Notes: a model not told the origin generated them from the letters alone. Positions 50,150 through 58,790 are shown, counted from the first letter of the stretch. The stretch is 64,000 nucleotides of DNA from Jeotgalibaca porci (GCF_011299095.1 NZ_CP049889.1:1406501-1470500); one strand, 5' to 3'. Numbers and translations: made by a program.

Positions 50150-52060
50150 ATGAGCCAATCACATCATCATGAACAAACCCACCAGCATCAGCACGAGCAT
50201 AACCATGGGAAAATGCCAATTATACTCTATATAGGCGGGCTCGTGTTGGCACTCATCGCCTTATTTTTGAGTGAGGATATTGCACCTTTAAGAAATAGTC
50301 TTTTTGCCATCGCGACCATTGCGGCTGGCTACCATGTTGTCATTCTGGAAGGGTTGGGCGAAACGATTGAAAATACAAAACACAATCATGCCTTTACTCC
50401 CAATGCTCATATTTTGATGGGACTTGCTGCCATTGGAGCCTCCTTAATGGGCAACTTCTGGGAAGGGACGCTATTGATTCTCATTTTCTCCGGTGCGCAT
50501 TTCCTTGAAGAATACGCGGAAGGAAAAAGTAGAAGAGAAATCACAAAATTACTTGAAATGAACCCCACAACAGCGCGCCGTATCAAAAAGGATGGCCAGA
50601 CGGAAATAGTCGCGGTCGAAGCATTAGTAAAAGGCGACCATCTACAAGTCTTGAACGGTGATCAAGTTCCCATTGACGGTCTTATTATTTCTGGAACGAC
50701 TGCTATTGATGAATCAGCCATCAATGGCGAGAGTATGCCGAAAGAGAAAACAAGTGGTGACCCTGTCTTCGGCAGTACGATTAACGGAACAGGTTCCTTT
50801 ACAATGGAAGTAACCAAAGAAGCGAAAGATACCGTTTTTGCGAAAATTCTGCAACTTGTTAATCAGAATCAAAGCAATCAAACAAAAGCTGCGAGCATCA
50901 TCCAAAAGTTCGAGCCGAAATATGTCACCTTTGTACTAATCGCCATTCCACTTTTTGTTATACTAGCACCGCTTTTATTTAAATGGAGTTGGAATGAAAG
51001 TCTTTATAAAGGTCTGGTTATTTTAGTCGCCGCGTCTCCATGTGCGCTTGCAGCGGCAACGATTTCGGCTACGTTGTCCGCAACTTCCACACTCGCAAAG
51101 CAGGGCGTTTTGTCCAAAGGAAGCACCTATTTGTCACAATTGGCAGATATCAAAGCGATTGCCTTCGACAAAACGGGTACACTGACGAAAGGAAAACCGG
51201 AAGTGACGCACACTTACTTCATGGATTCCGCAGATGAAGCCCATCTCATTGATGTGATCGTCGCAATGGAGTCAGAATCCAATCATCCGTTGGCAACCGC
51301 GATGTTACAGGCTTTTACGGCACGCGAAAAACTGACTCTAACGGTTACGAACGAAATTGGAAAAGGGCTAATTGCTACAGCCAATCAGGACAGCTACCGC
51401 ATTGGTAAACCAAGCACTTTTGAAAAGGTACCTGAAAAAATTGCCCATTTAAATGCGAAATGGGCTGCAGAAGGAAATACTGTTGTCTATATTTCCAAAA
51501 ATGACGATGTACAAGGTCTTATTGCGCTAATGGATATTCCTAACGAACACGCTCAAGCTGCCATCGCCTATTTCAAATCGCGTGGCATCCATACGACACT
51601 CATCACCGGAGATTCCGAAATGACCGGTCAGGCAGTGGGCAAACAGCTCGCGATAGATGAAATAATTGCCAATGTCATGCCCGCTGACAAATCCGACATT
51701 ATCGGTGATCAAAAGACCAAATATGGTGTGGTTGCAATGGTAGGCGATGGTGTTAACGATGCTCCGGCCTTAGTTAAAGCGGACGTGGGTATCGCAATGG
51801 GAGATGGAACGGACGTGGCAGTCGAAGTTTCAGACCTGGCATTAATGAAGAATAATTTACTAAAACTGATTGAAGCACACCGTATCGCCTTACGAATGAA
51901 TCGCATTATGTGGCAAAATATTATTTTTTCTATGCTGGTCGTTGTCTTTCTGGTGACGGTCGGTCTACTGGGCTTAACGAATATTGCTATCAGCGTCATC
52001 ATCCATGAAGGCAGTACGCTCGTGGTTATCTTGAACGGCTTACGTTTACTGCGTAAATAA
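50150..52060 (+). CDS. P1B-4-type metal ATPase with His-rich N-terminus and SPC motif
   Basis: A 636-residue pump. The first 22 residues are rich in histidine (SQSHHHEQTHQHQHEHNHG), a likely soft metal-binding tail. The helix-6 motif is AASPCALAAAT (SPC), the phosphorylation site FDKTGTLTKG, the hinge MVGDGVNDAPALV and the C-terminus HEGSTLVVILNGLRLL. SPC with HEGx is the P1B-4 pattern (CoaT, PfeT, CtpD) that exports cobalt, ferrous iron or zinc. I use ATG 50150 behind AAAGGGAG. Upstream ATG 50120 lies within the palindromic operator. Confidence 0.9.
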   Translation: MSQSHHHEQTHQHQHEHNHGKMPIILYIGGLVLALIALFLSEDIAPLRNSLFAIATIAAGYHVVILEGLGETIENTKHNHAFTPNAHILMGLAAIGASLMGNFWEGTLLILIFSGAHFLEEYAEGKSRREITKLLEMNPTTARRIKKDGQTEIVAVEALVKGDHLQVLNGDQVPIDGLIISGTTAIDESAINGESMPKEKTSGDPVFGSTINGTGSFTMEVTKEAKDTVFAKILQLVNQNQSNQTKAASIIQKFEPKYVTFVLIAIPLFVILAPLLFKWSWNESLYKGLVILVAASPCALAAATISATLSATSTLAKQGVLSKGSTYLSQLADIKAIAFDKTGTLTKGKPEVTHTYFMDSADEAHLIDVIVAMESESNHPLATAMLQAFTAREKLTLTVTNEIGKGLIATANQDSYRIGKPSTFEKVPEKIAHLNAKWAAEGNTVVYISKNDDVQGLIALMDIPNEHAQAAIAYFKSRGIHTTLITGDSEMTGQAVGKQLAIDEIIANVMPADKSDIIGDQKTKYGVVAMVGDGVNDAPALVKADVGIAMGDGTDVAVEVSDLALMKNNLLKLIEAHRIALRMNRIMWQNIIFSMLVVVFLVTVGLLGLTNIAISVIIHEGSTLVVILNGLRLLRK

Positions 52061-52069
52061 CAGAACACC

Positions 52070-52115
52070 AAAGAGGCAGCTTCTTTCCGATTATTCGGAG
52101 TGAAGCTGCCTTTTC
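52070..52115. terminator. Terminator of the second metal ATPase gene
   Basis: AAGAGGCAGCTTC and GAAGCTGCCTTTT form a stem with an inner CCGA/TCGG hairpin. Confidence 0.82.
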
Positions 52116-52448
52116 TATGTAAATTATAACTTCAGTTTCGTATTTATTCCTCTGTTGATTGTAGGTACAATTTTATTATATGGGAACAAAATATTTATTA
52201 ATGTACAAAAATAGAAAAACAGATGTTTATATCACATCCTATATGTATTCCAATTCACAATATCTATGGTATAATAATGTATGCGCATACTTTAAAAGTG
52301 CGTTAGTCGTCCCCTTTTAGCAAACAACTGGATGTTTTTTTGATTAACGATGTGTAAACGTTAACATAATTTGTTGTAGAGGGTCGGCAACATAATTGCA
52401 ACAAACGATTAAAGAATAAAAAATATATATTTAGCGGAGGTAATAATT
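52116..52448 (+). other. Long upstream region of the SDR gene
   Basis: About 330 bases without an ORF. They hold an extended -10, a 12-base palindrome and a cre-like site (separate entry), then a long leader of about 160 bases in which I see no riboswitch. Confidence 0.5.
52270..52366 (+). promoter_or_regulatory. SDR promoter with palindrome and cre-like site
   Basis: TGGTATAAT (TATAAT at 52270-52275) is an extended -10. GTATGCGCATAC (52279-52290) is a perfect palindrome at the expected start site. TGTAAACGTTAACA (52353-52366) matches the TGNNAACGNNNNCA pattern of CcpA sites, suggesting carbon catabolite control. Confidence 0.6.
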
Positions 52449-53183
52449 ATGTCAGAACGTCTAACAGATAAAGTCGCCGTAGTAACAGGTGGAGCAAGTG
52501 GAATCGGGGAAGCAACCGTAAGAAAATTTGTGGCTGAGGGCGCTAAAGTTGTCATTGGTGACTTAAACAAAGAGCGCGGCCAAGCATTAGCAGAAGAATT
52601 AGGCGATGCAGCAATCTTTGTAGCAATCGATGTAACAAAAGCTAGTGATTGGGAAGAAGTGAAGAAACAAGCATTGGAAGCATTTGGAACCGTAGATGTT
52701 TTAGTAAATAATGCAGGAATCTCTGTTGCACAATCACTCTTGACGATGACAGAAGAACAATACCGCAAAATTTTGGAAATCAACCAAGTTTCTGTTTTCC
52801 TTGGTATGCAAAAAATCGCACCAATTATGATTGAAAAAGGTGCCGGTTCAATTATTAACACTTCTTCAATTAACGGTTTGAAAGCTGGTGCAATTGGTTA
52901 TACAGACTCTAAATTTGCCGTTCGTGGAATGACAAAGGCAGCTTCTGCTGAATTGGCACCACAAGGCGTTCGCGTAAACTCCATTCATCCTGGAATTATC
53001 GAAACACCAATGACAATGGAAGGTGATGCAGTTGAGCAAATCAAAGCTTACACAAACTTTGTTCCGATGAGACGGATGGCGCAAGCAGAAGAAGTTGCGA
53101 ACCTGATGCTTTATTTAGCAAGTGACGAATCTTCTTACTCTACTGGATCAGAATTTATCGTTGATGGCGGTTTAACACAATAA
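52449..53183 (+). CDS. Short-chain dehydrogenase/reductase
   Basis: A 244-residue classical SDR. The NAD(P) motif is VVTGGASGIGEAT, then VDVLVNNAGIS, the catalytic Ser in INTSSINGL, the Tyr-x3-Lys in GYTDSKFAV, and IHPGIIETPM. The acidic residue after strand 2 (IGDLNKERG) favours NAD over NADP. The C-terminus (YSTGSEFIVDGGLTQ) is standard. The substrate may be an alcohol, ketone or hydroxysteroid-like compound, and cannot be told from sequence. GGAGG precedes the ATG. Confidence 0.88.
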   Translation: MSERLTDKVAVVTGGASGIGEATVRKFVAEGAKVVIGDLNKERGQALAEELGDAAIFVAIDVTKASDWEEVKKQALEAFGTVDVLVNNAGISVAQSLLTMTEEQYRKILEINQVSVFLGMQKIAPIMIEKGAGSIINTSSINGLKAGAIGYTDSKFAVRGMTKAASAELAPQGVRVNSIHPGIIETPMTMEGDAVEQIKAYTNFVPMRRMAQAEEVANLMLYLASDESSYSTGSEFIVDGGLTQ

Positions 53184-53195
53184 CACAATACTAAT

Positions 53196-53227
53196 AAACT
53201 CCTGCACTTTGCGGCAGGAGTTTTTTT
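53196..53227 (+). terminator. Terminator of the SDR gene
   Basis: AAACTCCTGC and GGCAGGAGTTT pair and are followed by T7. Confidence 0.85.
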
Positions 53228-53559
53228 GTATTAGAGGGTTTTATAAGTTTCTGGGTGAACGTCATTCATTCGTGTAGACGTGCAAAAGTTAGTAAAAAAG
53301 TGAAGACCTTTGCACTAAAAACTCCAAAAAGGTGCAAAGGTCAGTACAAAATGACAAACTCTTGCACTATTTACCGCGAAAGCGTGCAAAAGTCAGCCTA
53401 AATCAACTAACCTTTGCACGCCGCGCCACTCTAACGCAAACCCTCCACTTCTGTCGCGTGGAAGAAGCGTTTGATTCCTCTGTAAAGCACTACAAATGGA
53501 CAATTTGTAAGTGCTTTGATAAACTTTAAAAGAACCCAAATTGAGAAAGAGGCGATTAC
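53228..53559. other. Intergenic region holding the GTGCAAA array
   Basis: The first part contains the three-unit repeat array (53280-53419). The rest leads to the VOC gene, with AAGAGGCGAT as ribosome binding site. Open frames here arise from the repeats and have no start signals. Confidence 0.55.
53280..53419. repeat. Inverted-repeat array, GTGCAAAGGT family (three exact units)
   Basis: Forward half-sites GTGCAAARGT at 53280, 53332 and 53384. Reverse half-sites ACCTTTGCAC (one is ACTCTTGCAC) at 53306, 53358 and 53410. Each hairpin unit is 36 bases, each spacer 16 bases and the period exactly 52. Half-sites therefore recur every 26 bases in alternating orientation. Spacer and loop sequences differ between units while half-sites are kept. 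Confidence 0.92.
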
Positions 53560-54015
53560 ATGGACAAGAGCAAGTTAGGAACAAGAGAAGTCGTTCAAGT
53601 TGGCATAATTGTAAAAGATATTGAAAAAACGGCAGCGGCCTACGCAAAGTTTCTTAATGTGGAAATACCGGAAATATCAGTAACAGTACCGCCTGCAGGT
53701 AAAAAAATGTACTACCGAGGAGAAGAGGGAACGGCGACGGCAAAACTGGCCTTCTTTGATGTCGGTACAAACCTGCAGATTGAATTGATCGAGCCAGATG
53801 AGAAACCATCGACATGGCGCGAGCATTTGGATGAAAAAGGCGAAGGGGTCCACCATATTGCTTTCTTTGTAAATGATATGGAAACGATTGAAGATACTTT
53901 AGAAAAAGACCAAATTCCTGTTGTCCAAAAAGGCGCGTACGAAGGTGGAAAATATGCGTATTTGGATGCCTTTGAGCCATTGAAAGTGATGATTGAGCTA
54001 CTCGAAAATGATTAG
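53560..54015 (+). CDS. VOC-family protein (methylmalonyl-CoA epimerase-like)
   Basis: A 151-residue single VOC-domain protein. It starts VVQVGIIVKDIEKTAAAYAKFL, has LQIELIEPDEKPSTWREHLDEKGEGVHHIAFFVNDM in the centre (metal ligands Glu and His), and ends LDAFEPLKVMIELLE. The GEGVHHIAF pattern is typical of the epimerase/glyoxalase-like subfamily often next to sugar or ThuA-like genes. The exact reaction is unknown. It is followed 13 bases later by the ThuA-like gene, probably in one operon. Confidence 0.82.
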   Translation: MDKSKLGTREVVQVGIIVKDIEKTAAAYAKFLNVEIPEISVTVPPAGKKMYYRGEEGTATAKLAFFDVGTNLQIELIEPDEKPSTWREHLDEKGEGVHHIAFFVNDMETIEDTLEKDQIPVVQKGAYEGGKYAYLDAFEPLKVMIELLEND

Positions 54016-54028
54016 GAAGGGGACTACT

Positions 54029-54649
54029 ATGTCTATTCTCACATTGCTGGGCGATTACTATCACAGCCATGATTTAGTCTTGGCATTTATAAAAGAAGTG
54101 CTAAACGACAAAGAACTGACGGATATTTCAAGCGACTCCCTCAGCGAAGAACTGGAGAAGCAACCAGAGTTGTTTATTCTCAGCAAAGAAAACCGGACGA
54201 CGCCGGAAGAAGAGGATGTAAAACCATGGCTGACACCTCAATTGGATCAAGAGTTATGGGATTATGTATCAAATGGGGGCAATCTACTTGTCCTACATGG
54301 CGGTCTTAGTGCGTATCCGGAAGATTCGCGGATGCGTCAATTGGCAAAAGGCCATTTTCTCCATCATCCTGAAGAACATCTGGATGTCATGTATGAAGGA
54401 ACTGCACCTGAATCAGAAGCGATTTCTTTTCATTTCTTAGATGAGCATTATTTTGTGGATGTGGATGAAGAAGAGACGCATGTTTTCCTGCGAAGCAAAT
54501 CGAGCGAAGGCAAGCAAATAGCAGGTTGGCGTCATACAATCGACGAAGGTAAGGTCCTATGCCTGACTCCGACGCATAGAAAAGAAGGATTCGAGGACGA
54601 AACATTTAAGAAACTATTCAAGCAGTCCGTAGAATGGTTGTGTGATTAA
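54029..54649 (+). CDS. ThuA-like (trehalose-utilisation type) protein
   Basis: A 206-residue protein with the ThuA/GATase1-like fold: the N-terminal TLLGDYYHSHDLVL, a central DYVSNGGNLLVLHGGLSAY, and the late GKVLCLTPTHRKEGF with conserved histidine. ThuA-like proteins are implicated in disaccharide catabolism, often with oxidoreductases and VOC or sugar-isomerase partners. I start it at ATG 54029 behind GGAAGGGG. The frame to 53993 overlaps the VOC gene. It may help degrade a sugar derivative together with the upstream VOC protein (inference). Confidence 0.8.
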   Translation: MSILTLLGDYYHSHDLVLAFIKEVLNDKELTDISSDSLSEELEKQPELFILSKENRTTPEEEDVKPWLTPQLDQELWDYVSNGGNLLVLHGGLSAYPEDSRMRQLAKGHFLHHPEEHLDVMYEGTAPESEAISFHFLDEHYFVDVDEEETHVFLRSKSSEGKQIAGWRHTIDEGKVLCLTPTHRKEGFEDETFKKLFKQSVEWLCD

Positions 54650-54652
54650 AGA

Positions 54653-54891
54653 GAGTGGGAAAAAAGGCATTTAGATCCGAATCTTCTAACGCATACCATA
54701 TCCGTAAGCTACTAAAGTAGCAACGGCTACGGCAACTGGAACGAATAAGCATAGGATGGACGCAGGCCATCCGCGCATTATTTTAGGAGCACTGTGGGCT
54801 GAAGCCCAAGTGTATCATGTTTGTAAGCTGCTAAAGCAGCAACAACCATAACAAAGTGGATGTCGGATCTGCCTTTTTGAGCACGTTTACG
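54653..54891. repeat. Intergenic hairpin element, copy 2 (longer)
   Basis: Begins GAGTGGGAAAAAAGGC and ends GCCTTTTTGAGCACGTTTACG, the same ends as the 121-base copy at 14885-15005 in the opposite orientation. The core ACTGGAACGAATAAG...GGATGG...CCATCC...GCATTATT also matches. Two added segments repeat each other loosely (GTAAGCTACTAAAGTAGCAAC and GTAAGCTGCTAAAGCAGCAAC), each with its own small hairpin. It separates convergent genes. Confidence 0.8.
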
Positions 54892-54912
54892 CCACTATTA
54901 TTCATTAATAAC

Positions 54913-54942
54913 AAGGGGCCAGGAGTTTTTTCCCGGCCCCTT
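54913..54942 (-). terminator. Terminator of the enoyl-CoA reductase gene
   Basis: AAGGGGCC and GGCCCCTT pair across a 14-base loop, with a weak U-tract on the minus strand. Confidence 0.65.
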
Positions 54943-54948
54943 ACTATT

Positions 54949-56145
54949 TTAATATTCTAAAGCTTTCAAATCCTCTAACGTTACCTCTTCTTCTACATAA
55001 CCATCCACGTCAAAGCCGCTTAGATTCGAGAATTCTTTAACAAAAAGGTCATAAGCAGTAAGATCTGTATTGAAGTTTTCAGCATTTATTTTTTCAATCA
55101 ATGCTTTCGTTTTTGCTTGGGTATCGCTGTCTAATTCCCAACTGTCCGGTCTCATACGACCCATTTCATCGTATTCCGCCTTGTCACCGTAAACCATATC
55201 GCGCAGGATGCGGTCGATGTGCATAATTGGTGTTTCGTGCGTGCCTTTTTCTTCCATTACTTTGTACAGGCCAATGCAATAGACCGGGAAGAACGGAATA
55301 ACAGAGCTGGCTTTCGTCGTTACAGCTGTAGCCACAATCACTTGTGCTTTCCCGTTCACATCCGCCAACAAGTCGTTAATCGTTTCTGCTTTCACATCAC
55401 AGTCCGCTTTTGCTTGTCCCAACGTTCCGCCGCCGTAGTATGGACGGTTCAATTCGGATCCTAAATAGGAATAATTGGTAGTCAATACGCCATCAGCTAA
55501 GACGTCCGCTTCTTTCAAAGCTTCCATCCATAACTGCCAATCTTCGCCACCCATTACTTTAACGGTGTTCGCAATTTCTTCTTCTGTCGCTGTTTCCAAC
55601 GTTTGTGTATAGTAATTTTGTGTTTGCATTTCAATATTTGGACCCACTACAGGCTCTCCAATCGCTTTAATTGAAGAAACATACGCCTCGCCTGTATCCG
55701 GATCGTTCCGTCGGCCACTCGCTAAACTGTAAACAACCAAGTCTACTTTTCCGCCGAATTCATTTTTGATGTAATCAATAACGTCTTGTTTCGTTTCATG
55801 ACTGAATGCATCCGCCACGAAATTCTTCGCGACTAAACCTTCTTTTTCAGCAGCTTCACGAAACGCGATGTTATTATACCAACCTGGCGTTCCCAATGAA
55901 CGTGCGCTTTTTGGTCCCTTTTCAAAGGAAACACCAATTGTATCGGCGCCTGTTCCAAAAGCTAAACTGATACGTGTCGCTAATCCATAGCTGGAAGAAG
56001 CACCAATAATCAAGACTTTCTTTGGCCCATCGAATGTTCCGTTACTCTTAACGTAGTTCACTTGATTCAATACTTCTTGTTTACAGCCAATTGGGTTCAC
56101 GCCCAAAGCGACGTTTCCGCGTATGTTTTGTTTGAACTCTAGCAT
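54949..56145 (-). CDS. fabV: Trans-2-enoyl-CoA/ACP reductase, FabV/TER family
   Basis: A 398-residue single-chain reductase. The N-terminus has NVALGVNPIGCKQEV and the long Rossmann motif VLIGASSSYGLATR. The catalytic Tyr-x8-Lys is present in YGGGTLGQAK (about residues 236-245). The C-terminal region (SGFDVDGYVEEEVTLEDLK) is typical. Members reduce crotonyl-CoA (TER) or enoyl-ACP (FabV) with NADH and resist triclosan. It is divergent from a second, unrelated enoyl reductase gene, fabK. The family cannot be split into TER or FabV here with certainty. Confidence 0.92.
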   Translation of the reverse strand: MLEFKQNIRGNVALGVNPIGCKQEVLNQVNYVKSNGTFDGPKKVLIIGASSSYGLATRISLAFGTGADTIGVSFEKGPKSARSLGTPGWYNNIAFREAAEKEGLVAKNFVADAFSHETKQDVIDYIKNEFGGKVDLVVYSLASGRRNDPDTGEAYVSSIKAIGEPVVGPNIEMQTQNYYTQTLETATEEEIANTVKVMGGEDWQLWMEALKEADVLADGVLTTNYSYLGSELNRPYYGGGTLGQAKADCDVKAETINDLLADVNGKAQVIVATAVTTKASSVIPFFPVYCIGLYKVMEEKGTHETPIMHIDRILRDMVYGDKAEYDEMGRMRPDSWELDSDTQAKTKALIEKINAENFNTDLTAYDLFVKEFSNLSGFDVDGYVEEEVTLEDLKALEY

Positions 56146-56240
56146 TAGTTATTTTCCCCCTGTAGGTTTTATTCTTGCATCATATCAGAAATGAATGAAA
56201 AAGAACATAAAACCGACTATTGTAGCTTAATGAAAAGTGT

Positions 56241-56246
56241 TATAAT
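56241..56246 (+). promoter_or_regulatory. Extended -10 of fabK
   Basis: TGTTATAAT, 50 bases before the start of the FabK-like gene, is an extended -10 with no clear -35. Confidence 0.5.
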
Positions 56247-56296
56247 AGTATGTGATACATGTAACAAATGAAGAGTGATAACTGGAGGAATTGCAA

Positions 56297-57235
56297 ATGG
56301 GTAGAGTAACAAGTATGTTGGGAATCACGTATCCTATTTTTTGTGGGGCGATGGGCGGCGTTTCACGTCCCCAATTAGTAAGTGCAGTGGCTGAAGCAGG
56401 CGGAATGGGAATTCTGGCAACAGCCGGGATGAAGCCCGAGGCCGTGCGAGAAGCTGTTCGCGAAATAAAATCTAAAACAACGAAACCATTCGGTGCCAAT
56501 ATTGCTATTATTGCCGGAAACGTAGAAGAAATACTCAGTGTTCTATTAGAAGAAGGCGTTAAATTCTTTACAACTGGAGCGGGTAATCCGATTCCTTTGA
56601 TTGCGCCGATTCATGAAGCGGGCGGGATTATTTTTCCAGTCGTTCCTTCTGCACGTGTCGCGAAAAAAATGGAAGATCACGGCGCAGACGGTGTGGTAGT
56701 TGAAGGAACCGAAGCAGGGGGGCATGTGGGTGAGGCAACAACATTCACGCTTACTCGTCAAGCGGCGTTGGCAGTCTCAATACCCGTTATCAGTGCCGGC
56801 GGAATCGCAGACGGAAACGGAATCGTCGCGGCCTTTGCACTCGGCGCGGAAGGCGTTCAACTTGGAACACGATTTGTCGCTTCAGAAGAGGCGCCCATTC
56901 ATGAAAACTATAAACAGGCGATCTTGAATGCCTCTGACACAGCAACATTTGTTTCCGGTCGCCGCTCAGGTGGACCGATTCGAATCGAACGAAACAACGC
57001 GTCTCAAAAGCACGTCGCGTTGGATGAAAATCCAGAAACAGATATGAACACACTTGAAAAATTCACACTCCCATCACTGATTAAAGCCGCAAGAGACGGC
57101 GACACTGAAAATGAAATCGTGACTTACGGCCAAATTGCCAGCATCATCCACGAAATTAAATCTGTAAAACAAATCATTGAAGAATTATTCCATGAAGCAG
57201 AAGAAGTGCTAGGAAATTTGAAATTGGATTTATAG
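56297..57235 (+). CDS. fabK: Enoyl-ACP reductase II (FMN-dependent, FabK family)
   Basis: A 312-residue TIM-barrel flavoprotein of the nitronate monooxygenase/FabK superfamily. It has GITYPIFCGAMGGVS at the N-terminus, FFTTGAGNPIPLI, the conserved histidine in VEGTEAGGHVGEATT (FabK signature), and LGAEGVQLGTRFVAS. It reduces enoyl-ACP in fatty acid elongation. I use ATG 56297 because GGAGG lies 8 bases upstream. TTG 56291 would be too close. It stands alone rather than in a fab operon, so a nitronate monooxygenase role is an alternative. Confidence 0.87.
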   Translation: MGRVTSMLGITYPIFCGAMGGVSRPQLVSAVAEAGGMGILATAGMKPEAVREAVREIKSKTTKPFGANIAIIAGNVEEILSVLLEEGVKFFTTGAGNPIPLIAPIHEAGGIIFPVVPSARVAKKMEDHGADGVVVEGTEAGGHVGEATTFTLTRQAALAVSIPVISAGGIADGNGIVAAFALGAEGVQLGTRFVASEEAPIHENYKQAILNASDTATFVSGRRSGGPIRIERNNASQKHVALDENPETDMNTLEKFTLPSLIKAARDGDTENEIVTYGQIASIIHEIKSVKQIIEELFHEAEEVLGNLKLDL

Positions 57236-57340
57236 GAATAGGGCTGGATAAAAAACATTTGCGGTCCTATAAACGAAAAATATTCAGGGGAAAGCATCAT
57301 AAACTGGCTTCACAAAAAAACTCAGACGGCCATATGGCGA
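57236..57340 (+). other. Short region between fabK and IS copy 2
   Basis: Contains the left arm of an interrupted terminator (AAAAAACTCAGA, ending 57326), the palindrome GGCCATATGGC and the left target duplicate CGA (57338-57340). Confidence 0.6.
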
Positions 57341-57393
57341 GGTACCGACCCCCAAAAGTTAGAGTAAAATCTAAACTTTTGGGGGTTCTTTTT

Positions 57394-57960
57394 ATGGCAA
57401 AATATAGTGAAGCATTCAAGTTACAAGTTGTGCAAGAATATCTGGATGGCCCGTTGGGATATAGCGCCTTGGCGAAGAAACATGCCATTCCTGATGCCGC
57501 AACCGTCCGAAAATGGGTGACATTTTTCCAAGAATTCGGGTTGGAAGGTCTGAAGAGGAAGCGGAAGAAGACGGTCTACCCTGTTCAATTCAAGGTGGAT
57601 GTATTACACTTTATGAAAGAAACAGGCGCTTCTTATTCCGAAACGGCCATTGCCTTCGGCATGAACAATCCTTCCCTCATCGCCAACTGGAACCGGGCCT
57701 TCCAAGAGAACGGGATAAAAGGCCTGAAACCAAAACAAAAGGGGCGACCTCCCATGTCCAGAAAACCGAGAAAACAGCCGGGAAAACAAGCAAAGTCCAC
57801 TTCTCTTTCCCAAGAAGAGCTGGAACGTGAAAATGAATTACTAAGATTAGAGATTGCTTACTTAAAAAAGTTGAAAGCTTTCCGGGAGAATCCAGACACC
57901 TTTCTCGAAAAGCACAAACAGCAGTGGCATACGCACTCAAAGAAGAAGGATTCAAACTGA
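57394..57960 (+). CDS. IS3-family OrfA, copy 2
   Basis: Identical in sequence to OrfA of copy 1: 188 residues with two helix-turn-helix units and a C-terminal leucine-zipper-like helix. The start ATG 57394 lies 54 bases inside the element. The A-AAA-AAG heptamer at 57864-57870 lies in the LKKL codons, in the right frame for -1 slippage into orfB. The shifted frame is open through to orfB. Confidence 0.92.
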   Translation: MAKYSEAFKLQVVQEYLDGPLGYSALAKKHAIPDAATVRKWVTFFQEFGLEGLKRKRKKTVYPVQFKVDVLHFMKETGASYSETAIAFGMNNPSLIANWNRAFQENGIKGLKPKQKGRPPMSRKPRKQPGKQAKSTSLSQEELERENELLRLEIAYLKKLKAFRENPDTFLEKHKQQWHTHSKKKDSN

Positions 57961-58790
57961 AGGATATCCTTTCAGTAGTTGGAATCCCATCCGCAACGTA
58001 CCATTACCACGCGAAACAACTGGGAATAGCGGACCCGGATGGGGCTCTAAAAGAGCTGATCCGACAGCTTTTCTTTCAGTTCAAAGAGCGGTATGGGTAT
58101 AAACGACTCACGAAGGAAATGCAAAAACTGGGACATTGCGTCAACCACAAAAAGGTGTACCGCCTCATGCAAGAAATAGGTTTAAAATGTGTCAAGTTCA
58201 TGCGGAAGTCTCGCAAGTACAATTCCTATAGAGGGAAAGTGGGAACCGTTGCGAAGAACCGACTGAATCGGCGCTTCCACACCACTATCCCCTTACAGAA
58301 ACTCGTCACGGACGTCACTGAATTCAAGTGTATGGGGGAGGAGAAGTTATACTTTAGCCCTATTCTGGACTTGTATAACGGAGAGGTCATCGCCTACAGC
58401 ATGAATAAGCGACCAACTCTGGACTTCGTGATGAAGCCCCTGCAGGAGGCCGTCGGCATCATTCGTAAACACGGCACCGTCCGCACGACCCTTCATTCGG
58501 ACCAAGGGTGGCAGTACCAGCACAACAAGTGGGTTAAAATCTTGAAGAAAAACAAACTCTTTCAAAGCATGTCTCGGAAAGCAACGTGTGCTGATAATGC
58601 AGCGATGGAAAATTTCTTCGGCATTCTGAAACAGGAAATGTATCACGGAGAAAAAATGGTAAGTTATGGTGAGCTTGAATCAAGGATTTCCGAGTATATC
58701 GATTGGTACAACCAAGTTCGATCGAAAGAAAAATTGGCTGGCCTAAGTCCAGTAGAATACCGAACTCAAACCAGCCAATTGGCTGCATAA
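57924..58790 (+). CDS. IS3-family transposase OrfB, copy 2
   Basis: Identical to OrfB of copy 1: 288 residues with the Asp-Asp-Glu catalytic residues of the rve core (VTDVTEF, HSDQGWQYQH, ENFFGILKQE). It overlaps orfA by 37 bases in the -1 frame. The active transposase is expected to be an OrfAB fusion. Confidence 0.92.
   Translation: MAYALKEEGFKLKDILSVVGIPSATYHYHAKQLGIADPDGALKELIRQLFFQFKERYGYKRLTKEMQKLGHCVNHKKVYRLMQEIGLKCVKFMRKSRKYNSYRGKVGTVAKNRLNRRFHTTIPLQKLVTDVTEFKCMGEEKLYFSPILDLYNGEVIAYSMNKRPTLDFVMKPLQEAVGIIRKHGTVRTTLHSDQGWQYQHNKWVKILKKNKLFQSMSRKATCADNAAMENFFGILKQEMYHGEKMVSYGELESRISEYIDWYNQVRSKEKLAGLSPVEYRTQTSQLAA

Noticed and set aside
53280-53419. CRISPR array
   Set aside because: The repeats are only about 10 bases, alternate in orientation and have 16-base spacers. 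No cas genes are present. It is an inverted-repeat array.
53332-53529. 65-codon ORF on the plus strand
   Set aside because: It is made largely of the repeat array, with no ribosome binding site and no protein-like composition.
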